DNA of 64,000 nt from NCBI GenBank assembly GCA_947053925.1, contig CAMRUG010000003.1, forward strand, positions 1-64,000, written 5' to 3'. The stretch is from an uncultured Clostridia bacterium. GTDB taxonomy: Bacteria > Bacillota > Clostridia > Christensenellales > CAG-314. The notes under the pieces were generated by a model. That model was not told where the DNA came from, searched no databases, and worked only from the letters and a program-made list of their open reading frames with translations. Shown in pieces: positions 1-8,628 of this stretch. The translations under genes were made by a program, and so were the position numbers. Every line of letters begins with the position of its first letter. Position 1 is the first letter of the stretch.

Positions 1-237
1 ATTTTAATGTTAGCGCGAGCGGCGTCACCAGCAAACTCAATGCCGCGGGGAATATAGGATTACACCGCGCCCGGCAATCTGCCTTTTTTTACCGGTCTCT
101 TTTGCAGATTTTTTATATGTAGACCAAGTGCTTTTTTGTGGATAAATCTAAGTACAAATTTATTTTGCCGCTGACACCTATACGGGTTTGGAGATAATAA
201 GGCGGATGGGAAAGGGGGACTGTAAAACGCCAATTAT

Positions 238-465
238 AACAAAATACTATCCCTCTACGCGCAGGCTAGTATTTTGTTGCGAGCAAGCTCGTAACAAAAA
301 CTCAACTCATCCAATCGCGGGGTCGCCTTTTATTGCGAGCAAGCTCGTAACAAAAGTTATTTTTTCTTTATTTTTATTCTTATATTTTCAAATAAGACAA
401 CATTACTAACAATGTTTTCCCTCCCCTCTACGCGCAGGCTAGTATTTTGTTGCGTGCAAGCTCGC
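238..465. repeat. Intergenic direct and inverted repeats
   Basis: A block reading CCCTCTACGCGCAGGCTAGT followed by ATTTTGTTGCG occurs at about 251-281 and again at 425-455. The unit TTGCGAGCAAGCTCGTAACA occurs at 277-296 and 332-351, and a shorter relative (GCTCGTAACAAAAGTCC) lies near 526. AACAAAATACTA at 238-249 pairs perfectly with TAGTATTTTGTT at 267-278, giving a 12-bp stem. This looks like a small non-autonomous or REP-type palindromic element. No transposase is present. Confidence 0.7.
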
Positions 466-645
466 TTTTTCAAATTTAATATCCTATTTCTCGTTTTCTT
501 TTTATTCCACCATCTCACCCGTTCTCGCTCGTAACAAAAGTCCGCTTATCCGTATTTCTTATTTATTCCAATGACAATTCAACTTAAAGAATTAAAATCT
601 AGTTATCTCTTTTAGTGCCTATCTTTTTATAGTAAGTTTGTATCA

Positions 646-831
646 CTAATATTTTCCCTTCTCCCCCACTCCTAATGCAATTAGCCTTGTTTCCTTTTTA
701 CTCCACTTTTCAAATCTTTTCTTTCTCAAAACAAAAGTATTAGTTATATATTTATTTGCGAGTTTATTTTTATAAGCAAACTTCAAACAAAAATCCACAA
801 TAAACGAACTACTATCCATTTTATCTTTCAT
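646..831 (-). CDS. Doubtful 61-residue ORF
   Basis: A minus-strand frame of 61 codons, very rich in Lys and Phe, begins MKDKMDSSSF and ends ALGVGEKGKY. A weak purine-rich stretch (AGAAGAG) lies about four bases before the ATG. I recognise no domain, and the composition matches the AT-rich repeat flank around it, so it may be an incidental open frame. Confidence 0.2.
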   Translation of the reverse strand: MKDKMDSSSFIVDFCLKFAYKNKLANKYITNTFVLRKKRFEKWSKKETRLIALGVGEKGKY

Positions 832-1179
832 TTTTCTCTTCTATTTTCAATTATTGATTTTCCTTATATCTTTTTTACCGCTCACAAGTAATTCCTTGTT
901 GTGTGAATACAAAAATATTAAAGAACAGTATTTACAAAACAATATTTTACTGCAACCAGAAATCTATCTTTAACAATGAAAAGTTAAAGTTCTATTACGG
1001 AAACCATTAAAGATGTTGATAACTTTACTAAATGATATTAAAATACAAATATTAAATTTCATTCTTTATCAACAAAGCATTTATATCTTGATTATTTAAA
1101 AGTAAAAATAGCGCGGCAAGGGTTTTATACTTTCCTTACACGCGCAATCAAAATTATTTATTAACTATAATAGTTTTGT

Positions 1180-2352
1180 TTATTTAACGTTTTCTATAAT
1201 TTTTGTTTGTTCCTCTACCGCAATATTGAATTTGGTTGTGCAACCTAGTTTTTCCGTCCGCCTAAATCTATACACCGCTTCCGCCGTAGGAAGATACAAA
1301 TACTCATTATTAAAAGACAGTGTATAAAACGCGCCTGCCTTATAAAAAATTTTTTCTTCCTTAAACGTTGCCGTTATTCCCTGTGCGTTATGGACGATTT
1401 CGCCATCACCCACGCTGACGTAGTTTTTACCGACTAGTTTTTCTGCCGCAAAATATGCTTTTAATTCGTAATCGGGACGGGATACTTCATCCCTTACGCA
1501 ATCAATTTGCCAATTATACCAATCTGTAACTTTATCAAACCGACCGCCTTCAAGTTGACCGTATTTGTTTTGTTTTACTTGCCGACCGCATTTACCGCAA
1601 GTAAGCGTATTGCCGCTTGCCGTCATTGCGAATTCCGTCCCGCACTCAGGACATTTATACAATATGCCTTCCAGCCCTTCCGCTAAGTTAGGAACGTCGA
1701 TTTCTATTTTATTTTTAAGTTGGTAAGCGTAATCGTCGTAAGCCAAATCTTCCACAATTCTTTTATGAATTTCGTCTACGGAAATACTTGCCATTTCTTC
1801 CTGACTTACTGCCAGTTTCACTTCCGCAGTCATCGGTACAAAGCGCTTGTTTTTTGCCCAACGGGGCTTGTGCAAGTAACTGCCGTCAAAACGAACGGTA
1901 ACAAGCGGCACTTTTAACAATTTGACCAACTTGGCAATTGACGGTTTTATTATATTAGGCGTACCTACAACCGACAGTTTCGCTTCCGGATAGATTGCTA
2001 CGGCACGGTTATGTTCCAGCACATATTTTATATCGCGTATAAGCGAAGTATCTACGGCAAACTGTTTTTTGGGCAAAATCCCCATATACTTTATAGCATT
2101 TGGCCACTTAACAATTTGCGTTACGGAAATTACAAAATTGATACAATTAGGATATGCGTCGTAAATCAGTCCGCCGACATCGGCAAATCCGCTATGGTTT
2201 GCAACGACAATATACGGCGGTTTGATATTTTTTAAACTGCCGAGTGTTTTTAAAGTAACTTTCTTTTTAAAATATCTGCGTCCGTAAAATGTTATTCCCA
2301 ACTTGATTAACGCTTTATTTGCTAATTTAGGACTTTTCTTTACTTTGGACAT
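1180..2352 (-). CDS. PlsC-type acyltransferase with zinc ribbon
   Basis: Predicted 1-acyl-glycerol-3-phosphate acyltransferase family member (LPLAT/PlsC fold), expected to act on phospholipid precursors at the inner membrane face. The catalytic HX4D motif is visible as NHSGFAD (His53, Asp58) and the substrate-binding motif as YPEAK (residues 121-125). After the acyltransferase domain comes a CxxC...CxxC zinc ribbon (Cys234, 237, 252, 255). A further C-terminal domain of about 120 residues contains a conserved WYNWQIDCVRDE stretch. Ordinary PlsC proteins are 200-250 residues, so at 390 residues this one carries a large extra C-terminal half. The same architecture is repeated at 10761-12020. 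The ATG follows a CGGAGAA ribosome binding site. The exact acyl acceptor cannot be told from sequence. Confidence 0.85.
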   Translation of the reverse strand: MSKVKKSPKLANKALIKLGITFYGRRYFKKKVTLKTLGSLKNIKPPYIVVANHSGFADVGGLIYDAYPNCINFVISVTQIVKWPNAIKYMGILPKKQFAVDTSLIRDIKYVLEHNRAVAIYPEAKLSVVGTPNIIKPSIAKLVKLLKVPLVTVRFDGSYLHKPRWAKNKRFVPMTAEVKLAVSQEEMASISVDEIHKRIVEDLAYDDYAYQLKNKIEIDVPNLAEGLEGILYKCPECGTEFAMTASGNTLTCGKCGRQVKQNKYGQLEGGRFDKVTDWYNWQIDCVRDEVSRPDYELKAYFAAEKLVGKNYVSVGDGEIVHNAQGITATFKEEKIFYKAGAFYTLSFNNEYLYLPTAEAVYRFRRTEKLGCTTKFNIAVEEQTKIIENVK

Positions 2353-2788
2353 TGTGATTCTCCGTTTTCTTTAATTTACAAAAACGTTACAATATTGTTT
2401 ATATACGCTATTGAATGTTTATTTTTTGTTCCGAAACGCGCTATCTATTTACTCGCCGTAACACAGATTTTGCTGTTAAAGACATTTGTTTAGTTTTCTA
2501 ACGTAATGCTAAAACTTAGCTAACGCCGAAACGACGCAAAATTACGGCATAAACTTAGCACAATAGTTATCTCTGTTAAAAGTGTTGTCAGTTTGACTGT
2601 GTAGTATCCCTGCCGTGATTTTGACTGATTATTTGTTAAATTGTTATAAGATAAATACTGTTTTATCAATGTACCCATGCAAGTGTTCAATTTGTTTTTT
2701 GAACGATACGTCATTTTTACAGTTACCTTAAAGCCGTAGCAGTTTTACGGTTGCAACAATTACCCTACTTATTTTGCAACACAAAAAA
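2353..2788. other. Intergenic region before acyltransferase
   Basis: AT-rich stretch between the divIC terminator and the acyltransferase start. A 64-codon minus-strand frame at 2520-2714 has no recognisable domain and no good ribosome binding site. I see nothing else in it. Confidence 0.5.
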
Positions 2789-2809
2789 ACTCCCGTACAA
2801 GCGGGAGTT
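2789..2809 (-). terminator. Terminator after divIC
   Basis: AACTCCCG at 2789-2796 pairs with CGGGAGTT at 2802-2809 around a short loop. On the minus strand it is followed by a run of seven T. It closes the yabP-yabQ-divIC unit. Confidence 0.85.
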
Positions 2810-2815
2810 AAAAAT

Positions 2816-3118
2816 TTATTGATTATTTTGAAGTTGGTCCTTTATTTTTACCCACAATGTGTCGTCGCTTTTTATCCAACCCATTCTTTCTGCCCACTCT
2901 ATTACGTACGCGTTTGTCTTGTAATATTCTATGAGTTCTTCGGTGGCTTTTCCTTGCGCCTCGCATTCTTTTATCATTGCCTGCAAATGTTCCCTGCGGT
3001 TGTTCATCGACGCCATTTGCGTCAGCGTCGTGAGCAGCATACATACCAGAAGCAACAGTATCAGCATTGCCACTACGAACAGTATTGACGTCTTTTTGCT
3101 GTAAAATATGCGTTCCAT
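2816..3118 (-). CDS. divIC: DivIC/FtsB-type septum formation initiator
   Basis: Short bitopic membrane protein of the divisome, 100 residues from this start. A cytoplasmic N-terminus (MERIFYSKK) is followed by one membrane segment (about residues 10-32) and then a coiled-coil stretch with the typical extracytoplasmic tail (VIEWAERMGWIKSDDTLWV). The frame is open further upstream. This ATG was chosen because GGAGG lies nine bases before it and DivIC proteins have only a short N-terminal tail. It follows yabP-yabQ, the common order in spore-formers. The whole gene lies out of frame inside the apparent 3' part of yabQ (see finding). Confidence 0.85.
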   Translation of the reverse strand: MERIFYSKKTSILFVVAMLILLLLVCMLLTTLTQMASMNNRREHLQAMIKECEAQGKATEELIEYYKTNAYVIEWAERMGWIKSDDTLWVKIKDQLQNNQ

Positions 3119-3443
3119 CAACTTTGTCCTCCAACTTTGCAGTGAACAAATTATACAACGCTTGCGAAGCCTTGTCAAGTAAAGTTTTACAAGTAGCAAT
3201 ACAAATTACAGCGCCGACTGCAACTCCCAAGAAAACAAAAAAGCGGAATTCGCCGTTATTGACGTTTAAATTCGTTATCCATAAAAGCCACAGCGAAACA
3301 GCCCCGAACACGCAGTCGAAAATAACGGCGGCAAGTTTTGCACGTGTAAACGCCATAAAAAACACATACACCGCAGTAAGGACAATACCTAACGCTACGA
3401 ACACAACAAATACATACAGTTGTTCGATGCCTTCGCCCAGCAT
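2823..3443 (-). CDS. yabQ: Spore cortex protein YabQ, extended frame
   Basis: YabQ family membrane protein needed for spore cortex formation in Bacillus. The first 100 residues hold about four hydrophobic segments (LYVFVVFVALGIVLTAVYVFF and following), as in the family. From about residue 109 the frame overlaps divIC in another frame and becomes hydrophilic and very basic, which looks unlike a conserved domain. Either the stop codon is displaced, so that a 206-residue protein really is made, or the tail is a neutral read-through. The start overlaps the yabP stop codon by one base (TAATG), so the two are translationally coupled. Confidence 0.75.
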   Translation of the reverse strand: MLGEGIEQLYVFVVFVALGIVLTAVYVFFMAFTRAKLAAVIFDCVFGAVSLWLLWITNLNVNNGEFRFFVFLGVAVGAVICIATCKTLLDKASQALYNLFTAKLEDKVDGTHILQQKDVNTVRSGNADTVASGMYAAHDADANGVDEQPQGTFAGNDKRMRGARKSHRRTHRILQDKRVRNRVGRKNGLDKKRRHIVGKNKGPTSK

Positions 3444-3712
3444 TAGCGGAACAGCCCCTTTAACGTCATACCGCCCTGACGGAATGTTAAACCGGACAGG
3501 CTTGAATATTCCATTACCACCACGCCCTGTTCTTTATCGAGTTTAGTAACGTTAAGTCCGTTGCCCTTGATAAACAGCGTATTATTGTTTAGTTTAAGTT
3601 GCGCCTCACGTTCGGAAATTTCGATGACCTGTTTAACGCCTTTTACCGTTAAAATACTGTTTTCGCAAAACAGCGCATACTGCTGACGTTCGTTTGTTGA
3701 TTTTTCTGCCAT
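3443..3712 (-). CDS. yabP: Sporulation protein YabP
   Basis: YabP/YqfC family protein of 89 residues, required in the mother cell during sporulation in Bacillus. The conserved core is visible: LTVKGVKQVIEISEREAQLK, then LFIKGNGLNV and a Gly-rich C-terminus ending LKGLFR. The ATG at 3712 has AAGGGG about ten bases upstream. An upstream in-frame TTG (3742) would add ten residues but lacks a ribosome binding site. It heads the yabP-yabQ-divIC group. The HslR/YabO gene that usually precedes it is not here. Confidence 0.9.
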   Translation of the reverse strand: MAEKSTNERQQYALFCENSILTVKGVKQVIEISEREAQLKLNNNTLFIKGNGLNVTKLDKEQGVVVMEYSSLSGLTFRQGGMTLKGLFR

Positions 3713-4032
3713 AATAAAAAACCCCTTACATAAATTATGCAAGGGAACGGCGGTTTAATACAAATTAGTCGTTATGTTTTTGAGTTAACCGATTACAAAG
3801 CCGCATTACAGATTTAATTGTTCTTATTTTAAATATTTGTTTTGTTTAAATCGAAATATTGTGTATATATACTTAATGCACGGACGATACAGAATAAAAC
3901 TTGTTTTGATTACAATGACTTATATCATATTTGACTAAAATTGCCCAGAAACACTTTCTGATATAAAGTGCGGTTATGCAAATTGTTCGACAGCAAATTA
4001 TAGTAAAAAATCATTACATCCCTGTAAAGCAA
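3713..4032. other. Intergenic region cysS to yabP
   Basis: AT-rich gap between the cysS terminator and yabP. It must hold the yabP promoter, but I could not pick a convincing match. Nothing else is seen. Confidence 0.4.
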
Positions 4033-4059
4033 AAAACACTGCCTGATTTGCAGTGTTTT
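4033..4059 (-). terminator. Terminator after cysS
   Basis: AAAACACTGC (4033-4042) pairs perfectly with GCAGTGTTTT (4050-4059) around a seven-base loop, with T-rich sequence after it on the minus strand. Confidence 0.85.
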
Positions 4060-4082
4060 GATTTGCTATTACGTTTTTTATT

Positions 4083-5477
4083 TTACTGTTTTAAGACGAG
4101 TTCGTAGCCGTTTGGCGTATCCTTTACAGCATAACCCTTTTGTGCAAGTTCGTCGCGCAGTCTATCACTTTCCGCCCAGTTCTTTTCTTTACGGGCTTGC
4201 AGGCGTTGTTCTGCAATCGCTTTAATATCTTCGGGTATTACCAAAGCGGGAGATTCAACTTCCTTAACCTTATCGAAGTCAAGCGCAAACACTTTGTCAA
4301 ATTCCAACGCTAGTTTATATACGTCGTTAGACTTAGGCAACTTTAACATAGTCCACAAAACGCCCATTGCAAGCGGTACGTTCAAATCGTCGTTAATTGC
4401 TTCTTCAAATTTTTGCCTATATCCGTCAAGTACCTCCCTATCCGTTTGAACATTGCTGTTTTTATGCGCTAAAAGCAAATTGCACAGTTTACTGTAAGCC
4501 GATTTTGCCGCCTCCATTGCCGCCCAAGTAAAATTGAGTTTTTGACGGTACTGAACATTGAGATACAGATAGCGCAATTCCATAGGCGTATACCCGCGAG
4601 CCGCGACATCCGCAACGGTATAGTCATTGCCGAGCGACTTACTCATTTTTCCGCCGTCAATCAGCATAAATTCGCAATGCATCCAGTAGTTGACCGCTTT
4701 ATGCCCAAGCCAACACTCTGCTTGCGCAATTTCGTTTTCGTGATGAATGGGAATATGGTCCACTCCGCCGGTATGAATATCGAAAGTTTCCCCGAGATAC
4801 TTACGGCTCATTGCAGTACACTCGATATGCCAACCGGGGAATCCCATTCCCCAAGGGCTGTCCCACTGTTGAAGATGGTTTGGCGCTGCTTTTTTCCACA
4901 AGGCAAAATCTATCGGATGACGTTTGAAACTGTTTACTTCTACACGCGCGCCGTGCTTTTGGTCTTCGAGCTTAACACCCGAGAGTTTTCCGTAACCGGC
5001 AAACTTCTCTACCGAAAAGTAAATACCGTCCTCCGTTTGGTAAGCATAGCCTTTATCGAGCAATGCCTTGACTACCGCTATCATTTCCGCAATGTTATCG
5101 GTCGCTTTAGGACACAAAGTCGGGCGTTTGATATTTAGCGCGTCAACGTCCTGCATAAACCTTGCGGTAATTTCCTCCGCGATTTGGAGAGGAGTTTTAC
5201 CCGTTGCAACGGCAGACTTACTCATTTTATCTTCGCCGTCGTCGCCGTCCGAAACAAGATGCCCGACGTCGGTAATGTTCATTACCGATTTGACTTTGTA
5301 ACCGTTGTATTCCAAAATACGCCTTAACTCGTCCATAAAGACATACGCACGAAGATTGCCTATGTGCGCAGGCTTGTAAACGGTAGGTCCGCAGGAATAC
5401 ATACCGACCTGCCCTGCCTTGATGGGCTGAAAAACTTCCTTTTTGCGCGTTAGCGTATTGTATACTTTAAGTTGCAT
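4083..5477 (-). CDS. cysS: Cysteinyl-tRNA synthetase
   Basis: Class I aminoacyl-tRNA synthetase that charges tRNA-Cys in the cytoplasm; 464 residues is the usual length. The HIGH signature appears as HIGN at residues 38-41, just after the zinc ligand Cys29 in MYSCGPTVY. Further zinc-site elements are visible (GWHIECTA, and [10 protein letters not shown]). The second signature KMSKSLGN is intact, and the C-terminus has the expected DALR-like helical domain. It is single-gene transcribed, divergent from serS across 500 bases. Confidence 0.97.
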   Translation of the reverse strand: MQLKVYNTLTRKKEVFQPIKAGQVGMYSCGPTVYKPAHIGNLRAYVFMDELRRILEYNGYKVKSVMNITDVGHLVSDGDDGEDKMSKSAVATGKTPLQIAEEITARFMQDVDALNIKRPTLCPKATDNIAEMIAVVKALLDKGYAYQTEDGIYFSVEKFAGYGKLSGVKLEDQKHGARVEVNSFKRHPIDFALWKKAAPNHLQQWDSPWGMGFPGWHIECTAMSRKYLGETFDIHTGGVDHIPIHHENEIAQAECWLGHKAVNYWMHCEFMLIDGGKMSKSLGNDYTVADVAARGYTPMELRYLYLNVQYRQKLNFTWAAMEAAKSAYSKLCNLLLAHKNSNVQTDREVLDGYRQKFEEAINDDLNVPLAMGVLWTMLKLPKSNDVYKLALEFDKVFALDFDKVKEVESPALVIPEDIKAIAEQRLQARKEKNWAESDRLRDELAQKGYAVKDTPNGYELVLKQ

Positions 5478-5496
5478 AACTGTCTCCGTACCATAT

Positions 5497-5524
5497 ATTA
5501 TATGCTTGTTTTATTTTAACACAA
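5497..5524 (-). promoter_or_regulatory. Predicted cysS promoter
   Basis: On the minus strand TTGTGT (5524-5519) and TATAAT (5502-5497) are 16 bases apart, and the cysS ATG follows about 20 bases downstream. No T-box leader (no GGTGG/ACCGCG pattern) is visible. Confidence 0.55.
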
Positions 5525-5907
5525 TATGCAAAATGTAACAAGCAGAAAATGCAATTATAATATCTACTACACGGAAGTAAGTTTTGACAAATTCTGCTTA
5601 AAATGCTACACACTGTAAAAAACACTCTAGGAGCTCTGTATTATTGCATACTGTTAACTATTACAAATGTGTTTCTGTAATTTGTTATGATTTAAAAACA
5701 ATCGGCAGCGCATTATACTCAAACTTGTTACAACTCTAAAAATTTTAAAATCTCTCTTGCGCTGGGCGTTGTCAATAATTTTAACAGTACAAATAGTATT
5801 AACAAGTAAAACGCGTTCAGAATACTTTTACTTGGAAATTTTTTGATTTTAACATATACCGTTATTGAAAACATCCACTGCCAAAAAAGTTTTTGATTTT
5901 TAAATTA
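5525..5907. other. Intergenic region cysS/serS
   Basis: AT-rich divergent spacer. The cysS and serS promoters lie at its two ends, and I see no gene or structured RNA in the middle. Confidence 0.5.
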
Positions 5908-5936
5908 TTGCAAATATTGCATTGTTGTGATAAAAT
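5908..5936 (+). promoter_or_regulatory. Predicted serS promoter
   Basis: TTGCAA (5908-5913) and TAAAAT (5931-5936) are separated by exactly 17 bases. Initiation near 5943 would leave a leader of about 34 bases before the serS ATG, too short for a T-box. Confidence 0.65.
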
Positions 5937-5976
5937 ATGCGTTGATAAACAATACTTATTAAACGGAGATATTATT

Positions 5977-7260
5977 ATGATTGACGTTAATCTTATAAGA
6001 CAAAATCCCGATACTGTGCGCGAAAGGTATTTAAAACGCGGCAAGGATATAGATTTTACCGACTTTTTAAAGTTGGACGAACAACGCAAAACAATTATTG
6101 CAAGCGTAGAAACTATGAAAGCCGAACGCAACCGTGTTTCTGCAGAGATACCCAAACTTAAAAAAGCAGGACAGGACGTATCCGCCACCATTGCCGAAAT
6201 GAAAACTCTCGGCGACAAAATTTCCGAACAAGATGCCGAGCTCAATTCCGTCAACGACAAAATACGCGACTTTTTGCTCAGACTGCCTAATCTGCCTGAC
6301 GAAGATTTACTTGCAGGCGGCAAAGAAAACAACAAGCCTATCAAAACTTTCGGAGTAAAACCGCACTTCGATTTCAAACCGAAAGACCACGTTGAACTTG
6401 CCAAATCTCTCGGACTTATCGACTACGAACGCGGCGCAAAACTAGCAGGCAACGGCAGTTGGATATATACGGGTATGGGCGCGCGGCTCGAATGGGCATT
6501 GCTTAACTACTTTATCGACAGCCACATTGAAAAAGGTTACACCTTTATGTTGCCGCCCTATATGCTAAGTTACGAATGCGGCTTAACTGCCGGACAGTTC
6601 CCGAAGTTCGAGGACGACGTATACCAAATCGCCAACGGCGAAGGACGCAAGTTTATGTTACCGACAGCCGAAACGGCTCTTGTAAACCTTTACCGCGATG
6701 AGATTTTACCGGAAATCGAACTGCCGCGCAAATTCTTCGGTTACTCCGCTTGTTTCCGCAGAGAGGCAGGCAGTTACCGCGCAGAAGAACGCGGAATGAT
6801 ACGCGGACACCAATTTAACAAAGTAGAACTGTTCCAGTACACCACTCCGGACAAATCCGACGAAGCCTTTGAAGAAATGGTAAATATGGCGTGCGGACTT
6901 GTTGAAGGACTGGGTCTGCACTATCAACTGAGTAAACTTGCGGCGGGCGATTGCTCGGACAGTATGGCGCGCACTTACGACATAGAAATTTACATTCCGT
7001 CAATGAATATCTACAAGGAAGTTTCTTCCGCTTCCAACGCGCGCGACTACCAAGCGCGCAGAGGCAATATGCGTTATAGGAGAGACGCGGACAAAAAACT
7101 TGACTTTATGCACACGCTCAACGCCAGCGGATTGGCAACAAGCCGCGTGTTCCCCGCTCTACTAGAACAAAACCAAAATGCCGACGGCTCGGTTACAATC
7201 CCCGAAGTACTGCGCAAGTATATGGGCGGATTAGAAAAGTTAGTTCCGATTAAAAAGTAA
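5977..7260 (+). CDS. serS: Seryl-tRNA synthetase
   Basis: Class II synthetase charging tRNA-Ser (and the precursor for selenocysteine where used). The start at 5977 gives MIDVNLIRQNPD, the standard N-terminus, with a CGGAG ribosome binding site; the upstream ATG at 5893 lies before the promoter. The N-terminal coiled-coil arm spans about residues 30-100. Motif 2 is FRREAGSYRAEERGMIRGHQ and motif 3 lies in the EVSSASNARDYQARR stretch, both intact. 427 residues is the normal length. Confidence 0.97.
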   Translation: MIDVNLIRQNPDTVRERYLKRGKDIDFTDFLKLDEQRKTIIASVETMKAERNRVSAEIPKLKKAGQDVSATIAEMKTLGDKISEQDAELNSVNDKIRDFLLRLPNLPDEDLLAGGKENNKPIKTFGVKPHFDFKPKDHVELAKSLGLIDYERGAKLAGNGSWIYTGMGARLEWALLNYFIDSHIEKGYTFMLPPYMLSYECGLTAGQFPKFEDDVYQIANGEGRKFMLPTAETALVNLYRDEILPEIELPRKFFGYSACFRREAGSYRAEERGMIRGHQFNKVELFQYTTPDKSDEAFEEMVNMACGLVEGLGLHYQLSKLAAGDCSDSMARTYDIEIYIPSMNIYKEVSSASNARDYQARRGNMRYRRDADKKLDFMHTLNASGLATSRVFPALLEQNQNADGSVTIPEVLRKYMGGLEKLVPIKK

Positions 7261-7315
7261 TTTGTCAGGCAAATTATACGGCAACTTACAAACTAAAATA
7301 AAAACAATTTTTACA

Positions 7316-7345
7316 GGCTGACAAATTAAATGTCAGCCCTTTTAT
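7316..7345 (+). terminator. Terminator after serS
   Basis: GGCTGACA (7316-7323) pairs with TGTCAGCC (7331-7338), followed by TTTTATTAT. Confidence 0.85.
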
Positions 7346-7534
7346 TATATATTTTAAATCCTACTCCTAATACGGCAGTGAATTGCTACATAATGCCGCA
7401 CTCAAGTTTCGTACATAATTACTTTTTTTAAATGCCATTATACCTATCAAAAATTACATACGAAATAGTATAATTTACGCACTTAAAATTTTCAAAATTC
7501 TTATATTACATTGCCGAATAATCGTTATTAAGCA

Positions 7535-7563
7535 TTTACAATTTTTTATAAATAATGTACAAT
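7535..7563 (+). promoter_or_regulatory. Predicted acetyltransferase promoter
   Basis: TTTACA (7535-7540) and TACAAT (7558-7563) are 17 bases apart, 41 bases before the ATG at 7605. Confidence 0.55.
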
Positions 7564-7604
7564 GTTGACAAACTAATTTGCCAAACGGCTAGGAGCAAAA
7601 CCAT

Positions 7605-8222
7605 ATGACAGAACAGGAAAAAATGCTAAACGGTATGATATACGACGCAAGCGATGACGAATTGCTTACAATGCGCAAATACGCGCACAGACTTTGCAAC
7701 CGTTACAACAAGTTAGACGAAGACGACGAAAAACGTCAGGACATTATCGAATCTCTTATTCCCGAACATAACGGAGTATATCTGCAAGGTCCTATTTATT
7801 TCGATTACGGCGAATTTACTACTTTCGGAAAAGGTTGTTATGCAAATTTCAACTTTACCGTATTAGACTGCGCGCCCGTAACAATTGGCGACAATGTGTT
7901 TTTCGGACCTAACGTATGCATTGCAACGCCTGTACACCCGTTGTTACCTTCCGAACGTAATATGTATACAAACGACAGAGGCACCTTAACCGACCGCGAA
8001 TATGCGCGTCCGATAGTGATAAAATCTGACTGTTGGATTGCCTCCAACGTTACGATATGCGGCGGAGTTACAGTAGGCAAAGGCTCGGTTATAGGCGCAG
8101 GCTCGGTAGTTACGCGCGACATTCCCGAAGGCGTTTTTGCCGCAGGCAACCCCTGCAAAGTCATACGCAAACTTACCGAAGCAGACAGTATTTACAACAA
8201 AAAAGAATTGTGGGACAAGTAA
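7605..8222 (+). CDS. Maltose/galactoside O-acetyltransferase family
   Basis: Left-handed beta-helix (hexapeptide repeat) acetyltransferase of the Maa/LacA/NodL family, 205 residues. An N-terminal helical cap (MLNGMIYDASDDELLTMR) is typical of the Mac domain. The hexapeptide coils follow, with the catalytic histidine in the CIATPVHPL stretch and the later GGVTVGKGSVIGAGSVV repeats. It uses acetyl-CoA to acetylate a sugar hydroxyl; the physiological acceptor is unknown. It has an AGGAG ribosome binding site and its own promoter, and is apparently monocistronic. A terminator lies some 275 bases downstream. Confidence 0.9.
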   Translation: MTEQEKMLNGMIYDASDDELLTMRKYAHRLCNRYNKLDEDDEKRQDIIESLIPEHNGVYLQGPIYFDYGEFTTFGKGCYANFNFTVLDCAPVTIGDNVFFGPNVCIATPVHPLLPSERNMYTNDRGTLTDREYARPIVIKSDCWIASNVTICGGVTVGKGSVIGAGSVVTRDIPEGVFAAGNPCKVIRKLTEADSIYNKKELWDK

Positions 8223-8495
8223 TCGTTACGATTAAACAGCAACTCATTGTACTACCGTAAATTACGGCGGTAACAATTTTAGGAACGAACCGTAATCCAG
8301 TATAACAGACGGTTGCTTTAAATTGCCGTTTGAATACTTTTACAATCAACGCAAAAACAGTTTGCGGACTCGGATAAAGCACTACTGTTTAAGATAGCGG
8401 ATTAAACATTTACAATTTGTTAAAGCAACAAAAGTAGCGCAAAACGTCTACTATTCAATAAGGCTCGATAAGCAATTTAATAAAAAATATTTAAC
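8223..8495. other. Intergenic region upstream of GSIII
   Basis: Unannotated stretch after the acetyltransferase gene. It carries a short element GGCTCGATAAGCAATTT near 8461 that resembles part of the dispersed repeat described elsewhere. I see no gene. Confidence 0.4.
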
Positions 8496-8521
8496 GCCCC
8501 GACAATAACATCGGGGCATTT
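8496..8521 (+). terminator. Terminator before GSIII gene
   Basis: GCCCCGA (8496-8502) pairs with TCGGGGC (8511-8517), followed by ATTTTT. It probably ends transcription from the acetyltransferase side before the GSIII gene. Confidence 0.7.
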
Positions 8522-8628
8522 TTGCTGTCTGCTTCGGCATAAAAAACCGTTTTAATTACTTCTAAACAATACAAAATAACTAACAAAAAGCGGTAACTAA
8601 CTCTATGCAAACGGCATATCTTATATGT

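Larger units (their letters stand above)
1..1179. other. Gene-poor left edge with repeats
   Basis: I see no convincing gene here. Positions 1-60 have an open minus-strand frame reading ...RGIEFAGDAARANIK, which may be the end of something outside the window or a decayed remnant. Positions 180-560 carry repeats (listed separately). A 61-codon minus-strand frame (646-831) is listed separately with low confidence. The rest (850-1179) is very AT-rich and holds only the downstream flank of the acyltransferase gene. Confidence 0.5.

Noticed and set aside
188..409. 73-codon plus-strand ORF at the left edge
   Set aside because: It runs through the repeat block, has no recognisable domain and is best explained by the repeats.
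2520..2714. 64-codon minus-strand ORF
   Set aside because: No ribosome binding site, no domain, and it lies in ordinary AT-rich spacer.
5478..5976. T-box riboswitch for cysS or serS
   Set aside because: No T-box GGTGG-ACCGCG pattern, and both leaders are too short.
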